Shown one piece after another: positions 17,892 to 26,487 of a stretch of DNA of 64,000 nt. The first letter of the stretch is position 1, and each line of letters starts with the position of its first letter. A program made the position numbers and the translations under genes. The DNA is taken from contig NZ_CP119108.1 of the NCBI RefSeq assembly GCF_029094505.1, forward strand, positions 2,356,001 through 2,420,000, given 5' to 3'. The DNA is from Microbacterium horticulturae. GTDB lineage: Bacteria > Actinomycetota > Actinomycetes > Actinomycetales > Microbacteriaceae. The notes under the pieces were generated by a model that was not told the DNA's origin, did not search any database, and saw only the letters and a list, made by a program, of their open reading frames with translations.

Positions 17892-20647
17892 CCGGCCGGC
17901 CGAGCGCGTGGGCGCGTTGGCGAGTCGACCTGCGGCTCGCCTGGCGGCAGGTGCGGCGCACCAAAGGCTCGAGCGCACTCGTCGTCGCGCTCGTGGCGCT
18001 GCCGGTGATGGCTCTGACAGCGGGGGTCGTGTTCTGGGCGAGCCACCAGGCCACTCCGCAGCAGCACGTTACGCTCGAGCTCGGTCAGAACCAGGCATGG
18101 GTCCAGATCGTCGGTGGTGCGAACCCGCTCAGAGAACAGGCCATCGACGACCCCTTGTCGTTCGCCATGGACGGTGCGCAGGAGGAAGACGACCGGGGAA
18201 ACGCGGCCCCCACGAGCCCTCAGGCGTTCTTGCCGCCGGGGACCCGAACCATCGAGGTCCACCAGGGCGGCACCGCGTACGTCGAGACGGCAGCGGGCAC
18301 CGCGCATGTTGCGACGACCACCGGCCCGGTGTGGGATCCCGTGTTCGCCGGACGTTACACGGTTCTTGAGGGCACGGCTCCGGCGTCCACTTCCGAAGCC
18401 ATGGTGACCCCGGGCCTGCTCGCCCGGCTCGGCATGGACATCGGAGGCACTGTCACCTTCCCCGACGAGCACACGACGCTGACGATCACGGGCACGATGC
18501 GCGAGCTCGACGAGCCCCCGGGCGTCAACCAGCTGTTTCTGACTGAGCCGGGTGATCTGGTCACCGACTCCGGCGCCGCTCGCTGGTATACGCCCGACTG
18601 GCAGCCTGATGTCCAGACGCTGCCGGCGCTGAACCACGCTGGGCTCGTCGCCTTCGCCCGCGATCTCGTCCTCGATCCGCCTGCCGGCTCACGACTGGCC
18701 AGCGACGATGCGGGCGCGATGTGGACGGCGGCCGCGTATACCGGCGTCGGCGCAGCCTTCGAGGGCTACCTCGTCGTGCTGTTGGCCGGCGCCGCGTTCG
18801 CGGTCTCCGCACGACGCCAGGCGCGCTCGCTCGCCGTCGCGGTCAGCGTGGGCGCGCGCAGAGCGGACGTGTTCCGCGTCGTCCTGCTGCAGGGCGCCGT
18901 ACTCGGGCTCATCGGAGGCGCGGTCGGCGCGCTGCTCGGACTAGGGCTGACCGCCGCCGCGCGCACCCTGCTCGACGACCACGTCGTCGGCTCGTTGACT
19001 TCGGGTTGGGGCTGGAACGTCCCCTGGCCCATGGTCATCGCGATCGTCGTGTTCGCGGTCGCCGTCGGACTGCTGTCGGCGGCAGCACCCGCACGCTCGG
19101 CGACTCGCGGCGATGTGCTGGCGGCGCTGCGGGGCTCTCGCCGGCCGGCGAGGCTTCGCCCGCATCGCCCCGCATGGGGCGTGGGCCTGATGGTGCTCGG
19201 GATGGCAGCGACGATCGCCGGAGCGCTGCTTATGGCCGCGCTGAACGCAGCCAAGCCGATCGACTACCAGAGCCCATGGCGCGCGGTGGCGCTGGGGGCG
19301 ATCATCGCCGGCCCACTGGTCTTCCAGGTCGGCATGATCGTCGGAGGGCACTGGACGCTCTCGGTGCTCTCGCGCGTGCTGTCGCGGATGGGAGTGGGCG
19401 CCCGTCTGGCGAGTCGGGATGCCGCAGCCAATCCCTCGCGCGTCGTGCCGGCGTTCGCAGCGATCGCCGCGTGCGTGTTCGTGGCATCGTTCGCCCTGTC
19501 GATGACGGCGATGTTATCGGCAGGCACCACGCGGACGTACCGGTGGGCGGGCCATCCGGGAACGGTGACCGTCTGGATGTGGGGCGACCACATGTCGGAT
19601 ACCAAGACCTTCCTCGATCCCGCTCGCAGTGTCCTCGCTGCCTCGACGCCGCGAACGACGGCCCTCGTCTCGACCCCCGCCGAGCCGACCCTCGACCCGA
19701 ACACTCTTGAGGCACAGGATCCGACCGCCAGGGCGTGGTCGGTCGCCAAAGCACACAGCGAAGACCCCTCGTGTGCACACTGCCGGGACGACTACCGGTA
19801 TCTGTTCGGCGCCACGCTGCGCGTCATCGCGCCCGACGACCTCACGACCCTGCTGGGCGTCTCTCTGGGCGTCGCCGACCTCGACGCCTTTCGCAACGGC
19901 AGCGCACTCGCCGTCGACCGCTATGGCTTCGGAGACGACACTGCGACGATCGCCGAATGGACCGCGGCGGGACAATCGGAATATGTCACGACCGAGGGAG
20001 GCTCCTCCGGACCCGCGGCGCTGCACACCGTTCCCATGCGATCGGTCGCGGTGCCGTACCCGCAGGAGGAGGATGTCGTGTACATCGCCACTGCCACTGC
20101 GGGGAAACTCGGGATGTCGCTCGAGCCGGAGAGAATCGTCGCGACCTATGCGGCCCCACCGGCGGACTCTGTCATCGACGCGATGACCGCTGATGCCGCA
20201 AACATCCGCATCGGGCGCGAGGGCCGGATCGGCGTGTACGCCGAGAAGGGTCCGGCCGCGGTCAGCCCGGTGCTGTGGCTCATCAGCGCCGCGACGGCGG
20301 TGCTGGTGATCGGCGCGGGCTCCATCTGCCTGGGCCTCAGCCGATTCGAACGACGCCCAGACGATGCCACGCTCACGGCCGTAGGTGCGCGCCCGACCAC
20401 GCGGCGCGTGGTGAGCGCCTGGCAGGCGGCGATCGTGGTCGGGCTGGGCACGGCCGTGGGCGTCACCGCGTCGCTACTGCCGACGTGGGGCGTCGCGCAG
20501 ACGACCGCGGATTACCTGCGCTTCACCGAAGTCCCCTGGCTCTGGCTCGCGATCACGGCGTTCGGTCTGCCGCTGGTCATGGCCGCGGCATCCTGGCTCA
20601 TCCCGCCCCGCGCGCCCGATCTCATCCGCCGCACGGCTATCGCATGA
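17888..20647 (+). CDS. FtsX-type ABC exporter permease, second of tandem pair
   Basis: A 919-residue paralogue of the preceding permease, coupled to it by ATGA. The first 50 codons (PSAWARWRVDLRLAWRQVRRTKGS) and the last 40 codons (ending PPRAPDLIRRTAIA) are almost identical to the first copy even at the DNA level, while the extracytoplasmic domains differ widely. One carries a CAHC motif (CAHCRDDYRY, near 633) absent from the partner. The two probably form a heterodimer on one ATPase dimer (inference). Confidence 0.85.
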   Translation: MTGRPSAWARWRVDLRLAWRQVRRTKGSSALVVALVALPVMALTAGVVFWASHQATPQQHVTLELGQNQAWVQIVGGANPLREQAIDDPLSFAMDGAQEEDDRGNAAPTSPQAFLPPGTRTIEVHQGGTAYVETAAGTAHVATTTGPVWDPVFAGRYTVLEGTAPASTSEAMVTPGLLARLGMDIGGTVTFPDEHTTLTITGTMRELDEPPGVNQLFLTEPGDLVTDSGAARWYTPDWQPDVQTLPALNHAGLVAFARDLVLDPPAGSRLASDDAGAMWTAAAYTGVGAAFEGYLVVLLAGAAFAVSARRQARSLAVAVSVGARRADVFRVVLLQGAVLGLIGGAVGALLGLGLTAAARTLLDDHVVGSLTSGWGWNVPWPMVIAIVVFAVAVGLLSAAAPARSATRGDVLAALRGSRRPARLRPHRPAWGVGLMVLGMAATIAGALLMAALNAAKPIDYQSPWRAVALGAIIAGPLVFQVGMIVGGHWTLSVLSRVLSRMGVGARLASRDAAANPSRVVPAFAAIAACVFVASFALSMTAMLSAGTTRTYRWAGHPGTVTVWMWGDHMSDTKTFLDPARSVLAASTPRTTALVSTPAEPTLDPNTLEAQDPTARAWSVAKAHSEDPSCAHCRDDYRYLFGATLRVIAPDDLTTLLGVSLGVADLDAFRNGSALAVDRYGFGDDTATIAEWTAAGQSEYVTTEGGSSGPAALHTVPMRSVAVPYPQEEDVVYIATATAGKLGMSLEPERIVATYAAPPADSVIDAMTADAANIRIGREGRIGVYAEKGPAAVSPVLWLISAATAVLVIGAGSICLGLSRFERRPDDATLTAVGARPTTRRVVSAWQAAIVVGLGTAVGVTASLLPTWGVAQTTADYLRFTEVPWLWLAITAFGLPLVMAAASWLIPPRAPDLIRRTAIA

Positions 20648-20793
20648 GGCCGCTCCGGGCCGCGGTGGCAAAGGGCTCCTGTTCAGCAGTCACTTCTGAC
20701 CGGTGTTCCACGATCGAGCCCGCAGATACTGCCTGCTGAATGCACCGCGAGGCACGTCGAGCCGGTCGCCGTTGGGCAGCCGCGCACGCGCGG

Positions 20794-20853
20794 ATTCAGT
20801 CGTCACAGATGACAGGTTTCCCGCGACAGAACGGTAATCCATGACGACCGAAA
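20794..20853. repeat. 60 bp palindromic element, type 1, copy 2
   Basis: The ends are ATTCAGTCGTCACAGATGAC and ATGACGACCGAAA. It lies 12 nt from copy 3, in the same orientation. On the minus strand it encodes the last residues of the ParE reading frame and supplies its TGA stop at 20796-20798. Confidence 0.9.
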
Positions 20854-21326
20854 TTCGCGCCGTCGATTCGGTCGTCACAGATGACGATTTTCCCGCGACA
20901 AAACGGTAATCCGCGACGACCGAACGACGGCAGCCCCATCGGGTGAGCGCCGCGCGAGGGCACGCCGGATCCTTGACCCGGAACGCGGGTTCGGTCGCGC
21001 TCGCCCCACGATCCGAAGAACTCTGACAGGATGTCGCGATGCGTGTGCAGCACGCGATGAACACGCACAGCATCGTCATCGACCGTGTAAACGACGACAT
21101 ACGGGAACCGTCGCAGCGCGAGACTGCGCACCTCGTCGACGCCGATTTCCACGGCCAGGCGTGTCGAACCGATCCAAGGATGCTCGGCCAGCACGTTGCG
21201 CGCGGCCTCGAGCGCGTCGATGAACCCGAACGCGGCGTCTGGCGCGCCCTCGGCTACGTAGTACGACACGGCCTCGTCGATGTCGTCATCCGCACGGCGA
21301 GAAGTGACGACGCGATGCGTTGTCAC
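20796..21326 (-). CDS. ParE/RelE-type toxin with repeat-encoded C-terminal extension
   Basis: A 176-residue reading frame. Residues about 1-105 are a complete ParE/RelE-fold toxin (ADDDIDEAVSYYVAEG, HPWIGSTR, RRFPYVVVYTVDDD, VHRVLHTHRDI), whose family is normally about 95-105 residues. The rest is low-similarity sequence and then two tandem peptides, FGRRGLPFCRGKIVICDD and FGRHGLPFCRGKPVICDD, translated from two palindromic elements; the stop lies in the second. The GTG start overlaps the antitoxin stop by GTGA. Whether the extended form is active cannot be seen. Confidence 0.85.
   Translation of the reverse strand: MTTHRVVTSRRADDDIDEAVSYYVAEGAPDAAFGFIDALEAARNVLAEHPWIGSTRLAVEIGVDEVRSLALRRFPYVVVYTVDDDAVRVHRVLHTHRDILSEFFGSWGERDRTRVPGQGSGVPSRGAHPMGLPSFGRRGLPFCRGKIVICDDRIDGANFGRHGLPFCRGKPVICDD
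20866..20925. repeat. 60 bp palindromic element, type 1, copy 3
   Basis: The ends are ATTCGGTCGTCACAGATGAC and GCGACGACCGAAC. It is in direct orientation to copy 2 and is read through by the ParE frame. Confidence 0.9.
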
Positions 21327-21559
21327 TTCTGCACGCCGTGTGCCCGTTCGCGCAGACGGTCGAAGTAGGCGGCATCCATCTCCGATCCCTCTGGCGACGC
21401 CATGCCCTCGACCACGAGTGCGCGCACGCGCGCGCGGCTCTGCTCGCGACGAATCAGGTCGCGCACGAACTCGCTGTTCGTGCCGTACCCGCGCTCGCTC
21501 ACCTGCGCCTCGACGAACTCCTTCAGCTCGTCGGGCAGCGAGATGTTCATGGTGGTCAT
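21323..21559 (-). CDS. ParD-type antitoxin
   Basis: A 78-residue protein with an N-terminal ribbon-helix-helix (MNISLPDELKEFVEAQVSERGYGTNSEFVRDLIRREQ) and a C-terminal region (SEMDAAYFDRLRERA) that should wrap the toxin. It heads the operon and overlaps the toxin start by four bases. ATG 21559 follows TATCCT-GAACGC, a -10-like hexamer with a 6 nt gap identical in layout to alaA. An 8 bp inverted repeat GAAGTGAC/GTCACTTC (21301-21329) spans the gene junction and might affect coupling. Confidence 0.9.
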   Translation of the reverse strand: MTTMNISLPDELKEFVEAQVSERGYGTNSEFVRDLIRREQSRARVRALVVEGMASPEGSEMDAAYFDRLRERAHGVQK

Positions 21560-21614
21560 GCGTTCAGGATAGCTTCGATGGCAAAGTTTGTCATCGAAGG
21601 CGGCCCGGCACGCG

Positions 21615-21674
21615 GTTGAGTCGTCACAGATGACGGTTTCAGCGCGACAAAACGGTAATCCGTGACGACCGAAC
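21615..21674. repeat. 60 bp palindromic element, type 1, copy 4
   Basis: The ends are GTTGAGTCGTCACAGATGAC and GTGACGACCGAAC, upstream of parD. With copies 2 and 3 it brackets the parDE operon. Confidence 0.9.
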
Positions 21675-21719
21675 GGCGAACGACGAGTGGATGCCGCGGC
21701 CGCGCCACCGACGAAGAGT

Positions 21720-21753
21720 GGATGCCGCGGCTCGAGGCTTGGCCGCGGCATCC
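21720..21753 (-). terminator. Terminator of the nirK operon, built from GGATGCCGCGGC
   Basis: GGATGCCGCGGC (21720-21731) pairs perfectly with GCCGCGGCATCC (21742-21753) across a 10 nt loop, just past the stop of the NirK fusion. The arms are the over-represented GGATGCCG motif of this chromosome. Confidence 0.65.
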
Positions 21754-21758
21754 GGCTC

Positions 21759-24464
21759 CTACTTCGTCACCTCGAAGATGCCGTGGGCGCCGCGCTCGGC
21801 GTCGATCATGAAGTGCGACACGAAGGGGTAGTGCCCGGCCTCGGGGAACGACAGCTCGGCGAAGCCACCCTGCGCAGGCATCAGGCCCAGCGCCTGCGAG
21901 CCGGTGTCGGTCGCATCCTTGATCAGGTACCGCCCCTCGCTCCACACGGTGTCGAACTGCCCGCCCACGATGTGGAAGCTCGTGGACCGGTCGGGCCCGG
22001 CATCCAACACCCACACGCGCACCCGGTCACCCACGGCGGCCGTCAGCGGTGCGTGGTCGTACTGGTTCGCGTAGCCGTTGAAGACCACGAGGTCGGGGCG
22101 GTCCTCCGCGATCTTGTCGGTGTCGACGGATCCGCCGTCGTGCGAGCCGAGGTAGTACTCCCCCTGCACGAGCACGTACGACTCGTCCACCGCGGGCAGC
22201 TCCTTCGGCTCGATGACCACGGCGCCGTACATGCCGTTGGCGATATGCGCGGTCATGGGCATCGTCGAGCAGTGGTACATCCAGATGCCTGAGCGGGTCG
22301 CGGTGAACGTGTAGGTCAAACTCTCGCCCGGTGCTATCGTGCGCATCGGCTCGTCGGGTGCGAGAGATCCGGCATGGAAGTCGATCGAGTGCCCCATGTC
22401 GCCGTCGTTGATCAACGTCACCACGAATGTGTCGCCGACCCTGCCGTGCAGCACCGGTCCGGGCGCCGTGCCGTTGTACACCCACAACGTCTGCGTCACG
22501 CCGGGCGCCACCTCGATCTTCTTGTCGGTGACGGTCATGGTCACCCGCCTTGTCACCGGCTTCGACGACGCGGCCAGCGCCGGCAGCTTCGCGTTGTACG
22601 GCTCGAAGCCCGGCCCCGGATCCGCCGACAGGTCGATCCCCGAGGTCGACCCCATGTCCATATCGCCCATGTCCATGTCGCCCATGTCGTCGGTCGCCGA
22701 GGGTGACGGAGAGGCGGTGGATGCCGCAGCCCCCGTGACCTTCACTGTCATGGTCATACCGAGCTGCTTGTGACCGATGATCGAGCACCAGCCGTCGAGG
22801 TCGGCGGTGATCACACCCACGTCGATCGTCTCGCTCTCACCCGGCGAGAGGCGATGGCCTGCGACTCCGTTCGAGAAGACGAGGTCGTGCACCATCGACG
22901 TGTCGACGTTGGTCAGCTCGATCTTCAGCCGGGTGCCCGCGGGCACCTCGATCGTGTTGGGCGTGTACTTGTAACTCGTCGCCTGCACCTGCACGACCTT
23001 GACCGGCGCGTTGGCATCGGCGGCTCCGGCCGACGCGCTCCACCCGAGCGAGACCGGGTCGACGGCAGCGGTCACCGCGACGGCGAGCACGACGGCCAGC
23101 AGCCCCGCGACCGCCTGCCCGGCACGGTGAGGTTTGTCGCCCTCGGGTCTGATCGGCCCGTGCGGGCGGTCGCCCGAGGCCATCCCGGCCTTGGTCGCGG
23201 CCAGCCCTTCGCCCGACTTCTTCGCCCGCCCCTGCGCGCGCATGCCCAACAGCATGAGCACGAGGAACGACGCCATCGCGATGAAGAAGAGAAGGGATGC
23301 CACGACCCGCATCAGGCTCGACACGGGCAGAGCGCACACGACGAGCGCGGCGTTGGCGACGGCGATGCGCAGCGCCCCGCCACGGTCGAACACGGTGGTG
23401 CCGATGCGCACCGGTGTGGGTCCGCCACCGAGCACCACGGGGATGAGGTAGCTGAGCGCGCCCAGCAGCACCTGGGCGGCGAAACCGGCGGCCAGGAACG
23501 GGACGATCTGGTCCACGGCATCCGGCACCCCGTCGAACCCGGTGCCGCCGAGGAACGAGACGATCGTGGCGACGATGAGCCAGATCACGCTCCCGATCCA
23601 CCACAGCACGCCCATGCCGATCGACAGCGCCGAGAAGCTCCGCGGCGGCGCTTGACGGGCGGCGCGCCACAGCGACACCCCGATGATCGACAGGCCCACG
23701 ACATAGCCGATCAGGCCGGTGACCAGAACCGGCAGCAGGGCTGCGGCAGCCCCTGCTGCAGCCACCAGCACGGAGGCGGCCAGTACCGGCAGCGCGCGAG
23801 CGGCTCCGGTCGCGGCATGCTCGTCGGCGCGCGTGCGCAGAATCGTCGGCCACAGCGTCACGAGCGTGCCGGCGATGGTGAGGCCGATCCAGCCGAGCAC
23901 GTTCAGCAGCGCGTGCGCGAGCACGAGGTTCGCGGCCGAGTTGTCGTGCGCGAGCCAGGCGCCCAGTGCCGCGCCGATCGGCAGTATCGCCGCTGCGGCG
24001 ATGTAGTAACGGATCGTCTTGCCGAACCGGCCCGGCAGGCTCTTGCGCGAACGTGCGTACAGACTCGCGCCGTGCCAGATCACGCCGGCGATCAACGCGG
24101 CCGCGCCCACCAAGGTCAGCGGCCACACCGTCGAGAGAACCCCTGCCACCACGAGCACCGCGCCGCCGTTGGTCAGGGCCAGCCGCCAGCTCTGCAGCTG
24201 TCGCCCGCGCACGGTCGGCGACGAGCGCAGCAGCGCGTAAGAGAAGTACTGGCTCCACACCATGATCGCGTGGGTGACCCCGCCCAGGAGCAGCAGGTGG
24301 ATCATCAGCCAGCGGGGCTCGGGCAGCCACCGGTGCGTGACGACGGCCACCGCCACGAGCACCAGCCAGAGCAGGGTCGGGATGTCGCGCAGCGCCCAGA
24401 ATCCGCGGCCCGGCGCCTTGTCGTCGGGGTTCTTGGGTGCGACGGGAGGCTTCGGGGAGCTCAT
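21759..24464 (-). CDS. Membrane-cupredoxin-nitrite reductase (NirK) fusion protein
   Basis: A 901-residue three-part protein. Residues 1 to about 400 form 11-12 membrane helices. Residues about 490-575 are a cupredoxin with a full type-1 copper set (MVHDLVF, then GWCSIIGHKQLGM). A linker follows with DMGDMDMGDMDMGS. Residues about 610-901 are a two-domain NirK: GHSIDFH (catalytic Asp and His), WMYHCSTMPMTAHIANGM (type-1 Cys, His and Met) and SHFMIDAERGAHG (the type-2 copper His of the second domain). It would reduce nitrite to NO outside the membrane, with the cupredoxin as likely electron donor. ATG 24464 overlaps the upstream stop (ATGA). Many databases would label it only as multicopper oxidase. 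Confidence 0.88.
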   Translation of the reverse strand: MSSPKPPVAPKNPDDKAPGRGFWALRDIPTLLWLVLVAVAVVTHRWLPEPRWLMIHLLLLGGVTHAIMVWSQYFSYALLRSSPTVRGRQLQSWRLALTNGGAVLVVAGVLSTVWPLTLVGAAALIAGVIWHGASLYARSRKSLPGRFGKTIRYYIAAAAILPIGAALGAWLAHDNSAANLVLAHALLNVLGWIGLTIAGTLVTLWPTILRTRADEHAATGAARALPVLAASVLVAAAGAAAALLPVLVTGLIGYVVGLSIIGVSLWRAARQAPPRSFSALSIGMGVLWWIGSVIWLIVATIVSFLGGTGFDGVPDAVDQIVPFLAAGFAAQVLLGALSYLIPVVLGGGPTPVRIGTTVFDRGGALRIAVANAALVVCALPVSSLMRVVASLLFFIAMASFLVLMLLGMRAQGRAKKSGEGLAATKAGMASGDRPHGPIRPEGDKPHRAGQAVAGLLAVVLAVAVTAAVDPVSLGWSASAGAADANAPVKVVQVQATSYKYTPNTIEVPAGTRLKIELTNVDTSMVHDLVFSNGVAGHRLSPGESETIDVGVITADLDGWCSIIGHKQLGMTMTVKVTGAAASTASPSPSATDDMGDMDMGDMDMGSTSGIDLSADPGPGFEPYNAKLPALAASSKPVTRRVTMTVTDKKIEVAPGVTQTLWVYNGTAPGPVLHGRVGDTFVVTLINDGDMGHSIDFHAGSLAPDEPMRTIAPGESLTYTFTATRSGIWMYHCSTMPMTAHIANGMYGAVVIEPKELPAVDESYVLVQGEYYLGSHDGGSVDTDKIAEDRPDLVVFNGYANQYDHAPLTAAVGDRVRVWVLDAGPDRSTSFHIVGGQFDTVWSEGRYLIKDATDTGSQALGLMPAQGGFAELSFPEAGHYPFVSHFMIDAERGAHGIFEVTK

Positions 24465-25660
24465 TCCTGTCCTTCGGGAGTGTCGGCGGCGGGGCGCGAC
24501 GTCGTCGGCACGCGGGAGGAAACCGGGTGGGATGCCGCGACCCGGGCGGGAGCGGCATCCCGTCTCTTCTCATTCTTCTTCGGCGGGCCGAGGATCGCAC
24601 TCGTGACGGCCGTGACAACGAACAGGAGCAGCGCTATCACTCCGAGCACGCCGCCGACCTGCCAGCCGATGGGCTGGGCGAGGCCGTCGCCGATCCAGAG
24701 GCGGACGATGAGGCTCAGTTGCAACACGGCCGCCGGCACCCAGAACGCGGCGCGGTACGGCAGATCGATGTGCAGCACCGCGGGCAGGATCGTTGTGGCG
24801 TGCGCCATGATCATCGAGATCGTGTAGCCGAGGAAGACGGCGTGCACTATTGCGTCGTACGCCGGCTGCGCGTCGGGGTAGCCGAACAGCAGCGCGACGC
24901 CGGCGACGGCCAGCCAGACGTAGCCGGAGAGGATGCAGGCCGCCATGTAGCGCGCGGCGCCCTTCGCCCGGATCGTGCGCCGGGCGATGTCGTGCACGAT
25001 CAGCCAGGCCACCATCGCCAGCAGTGCGAGGCCCAGCAGGATCGCCCCCGCGTCGGGGAAGATCACGCCGATCACCAGGGCGATCGTGATGGTCCATGCG
25101 TGCACGAGCAGGCGGTTGCCCGCGTTCGGGCCCATCGTGATGCGCGCCAGCTCGACGCGTTCGGCCGCGATCGTGAGCACCACGAAGCCGATGAGCCAGG
25201 GCAGCACGTGATCCATCGTGGCCTGGGTGAGCCAGATGACCGAGCCCGCGCAGCCGAGCCCGGCGCCCAGCAGCTGCACGAGCAGCGGCGCGTCGTACTG
25301 GCGCCGCCACAGCGGGATGTAGATCAGGGTGAACGCGGCAGTGCCCGCCACCAGCAGCACCTTCGCGGCCACCAGTGGCACCGGATCAGCCAGCAGCGCG
25401 ATGCCGCCCAGACCCAGCAGCCCGGGTGCGATGAACCCGTACCATTTCGCCAACGCGGTGGCGCGCTCGAGGGCGATGAGGGTGCCGACGAAGCCGAGCA
25501 CCATCAGCATGCCGTGCACATCGGGCAGCCGCGCCGCGCTCACCGGTGCGGGCACGCCCAGCAGCAGCAGGGCGGCGTCGAGTCCGGCCAGCAACGAGAG
25601 GCCGGCGGGCAGAATCCACAGCAGGCGCCACGAGGGTCCGCGGCGACGGCGGGCGCTCAT
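24461..25660 (-). CDS. NnrS-like polytopic membrane protein
   Basis: A 399-residue protein with about 12 helices and conserved intramembrane histidines in DVHGMLMVLGF, VHAWT and HAVFLGYTISMIMAHATTILP. These patterns resemble NnrS, a haem/copper membrane protein linked to nitric oxide stress. Its C-terminus is charged and ends TPEGQE. I chose ATG 25660 because it overlaps the upstream regulator stop by ATGA; an in-frame ATG at 25687 would reach into that gene. Position between the regulator and nirK supports a role in nitrite/NO metabolism. Confidence 0.75.
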   Translation of the reverse strand: MSARRRRGPSWRLLWILPAGLSLLAGLDAALLLLGVPAPVSAARLPDVHGMLMVLGFVGTLIALERATALAKWYGFIAPGLLGLGGIALLADPVPLVAAKVLLVAGTAAFTLIYIPLWRRQYDAPLLVQLLGAGLGCAGSVIWLTQATMDHVLPWLIGFVVLTIAAERVELARITMGPNAGNRLLVHAWTITIALVIGVIFPDAGAILLGLALLAMVAWLIVHDIARRTIRAKGAARYMAACILSGYVWLAVAGVALLFGYPDAQPAYDAIVHAVFLGYTISMIMAHATTILPAVLHIDLPYRAAFWVPAAVLQLSLIVRLWIGDGLAQPIGWQVGGVLGVIALLLFVVTAVTSAILGPPKKNEKRRDAAPARVAASHPVSSRVPTTSRPAADTPEGQE

Positions 25661-26415
25661 CGGGCGATCCGCAGCTGCAGAGTGCAACGGCCGGGCGCGC
25701 TGAACGGGATGAGCCGGGTGTCGGCCTCGTCGCCCGTCGAGGCGAGCACGCCGTCGATCATGCCTTGGTGGACGGCGCAGATGATGGTGGGATGCCTCGT
25801 CGCCGCCTCGATGAGCGGGCAGCGAGACAGCATCACGTCGTCCCCGCGGTCCTCGGGCGCGAAGCCCTGCTCGCGCATGACGTCGATCACGGTCTGTCGC
25901 GGGGAAGGGAGCTGCGCGGCTTCGGACGGCGGAGTGGATGCCGCGACCTCGGCCGCGGCGATGGACGCGCGCCGCGCCGCGATCTCCTGGCCCCAGCGTC
26001 GCCCGGCCTCGCGCGCCCGGCCAATGGGGTCACCGCCGGCCTGCGCGAGCGAGTCGGCCAAGACACCGGCCAGCGCTGCATAGGGGTTCTCCGGGTCGGG
26101 CCGCGCTGCGGTCCACAGCCACGCCGGCCGCCCGCGCCCGGCGGCGGGCTCGCGCTCGCGCCCGATGTATCCGTCGGCATACAGCTGGTCGAGGTGTCCG
26201 CGCACGGTGTTCTCGTGCAGTCCGGTCGCGGTCGACAGCGCGGCCGTCGAGACCGGAGAGCTCTGCGCCTCGACCATGCGCAGCACCATCTCCCGTGTCT
26301 CGGAGTGACGCCTGCCCGACGCCGACAGACGCCGCCTCGCGGGTCCGTCGATCACCGAAGGTCCGCCGTTCGTGGCATCCCGCGTCGACCGATTACCCTC
26401 ACGACGATTTTCCAC
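25657..26415 (-). CDS. COG2345-type HTH regulator with C-terminal cysteines
   Basis: A 252-residue regulator. It has a winged helix near 45-105 (REMVLRMVEAQSSPVSTAALSTATGLHENTVRGHLDQL) and a C-terminal domain with cysteines in SRCPLIEA, IICAVHQG and GRCTLQL. This architecture is shared with SufR-like iron-sulfur regulators, so NO or Fe-S sensing is plausible but unproven. The start is GTG 26415, with TACACT 7 nt upstream. It is the first gene of the nirK operon and probably autoregulates through the palindrome at 26439-26451. Confidence 0.8.
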   Translation of the reverse strand: MENRREGNRSTRDATNGGPSVIDGPARRRLSASGRRHSETREMVLRMVEAQSSPVSTAALSTATGLHENTVRGHLDQLYADGYIGREREPAAGRGRPAWLWTAARPDPENPYAALAGVLADSLAQAGGDPIGRAREAGRRWGQEIAARRASIAAAEVAASTPPSEAAQLPSPRQTVIDVMREQGFAPEDRGDDVMLSRCPLIEAATRHPTIICAVHQGMIDGVLASTGDEADTRLIPFSAPGRCTLQLRIAR

Positions 26416-26438
26416 GGAATACAGTGTAATAAACTTGC

Positions 26439-26451
26439 CGCGAACTTCGCG
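26439..26451. promoter_or_regulatory. Candidate operator CGCGAA-C-TTCGCG
   Basis: Perfect six-base arms flank one central base in the 72 nt gap between the divergent regulator and DUF2249 starts. It is the only clear palindrome there and would suit a dimeric regulator. Confidence 0.5.
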
Positions 26452-26487
26452 AACGTCATCGCGAAAGCCGAGCAGACGGGAGACGTC

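Noticed and set aside
20794..21674. Insertion sequence or CRISPR array at the three close repeat copies
   Set aside because: Repeats are irregularly spaced, with genes between them, and no transposase or cas gene is present.
21759..24464. Laccase-type multicopper oxidase
   Set aside because: The C-terminal copper pattern (GHSIDFH, YHC, AHI-GM, SHF) is that of two-domain NirK; the laccase HCHxxxHxxxxM/L motif is absent.
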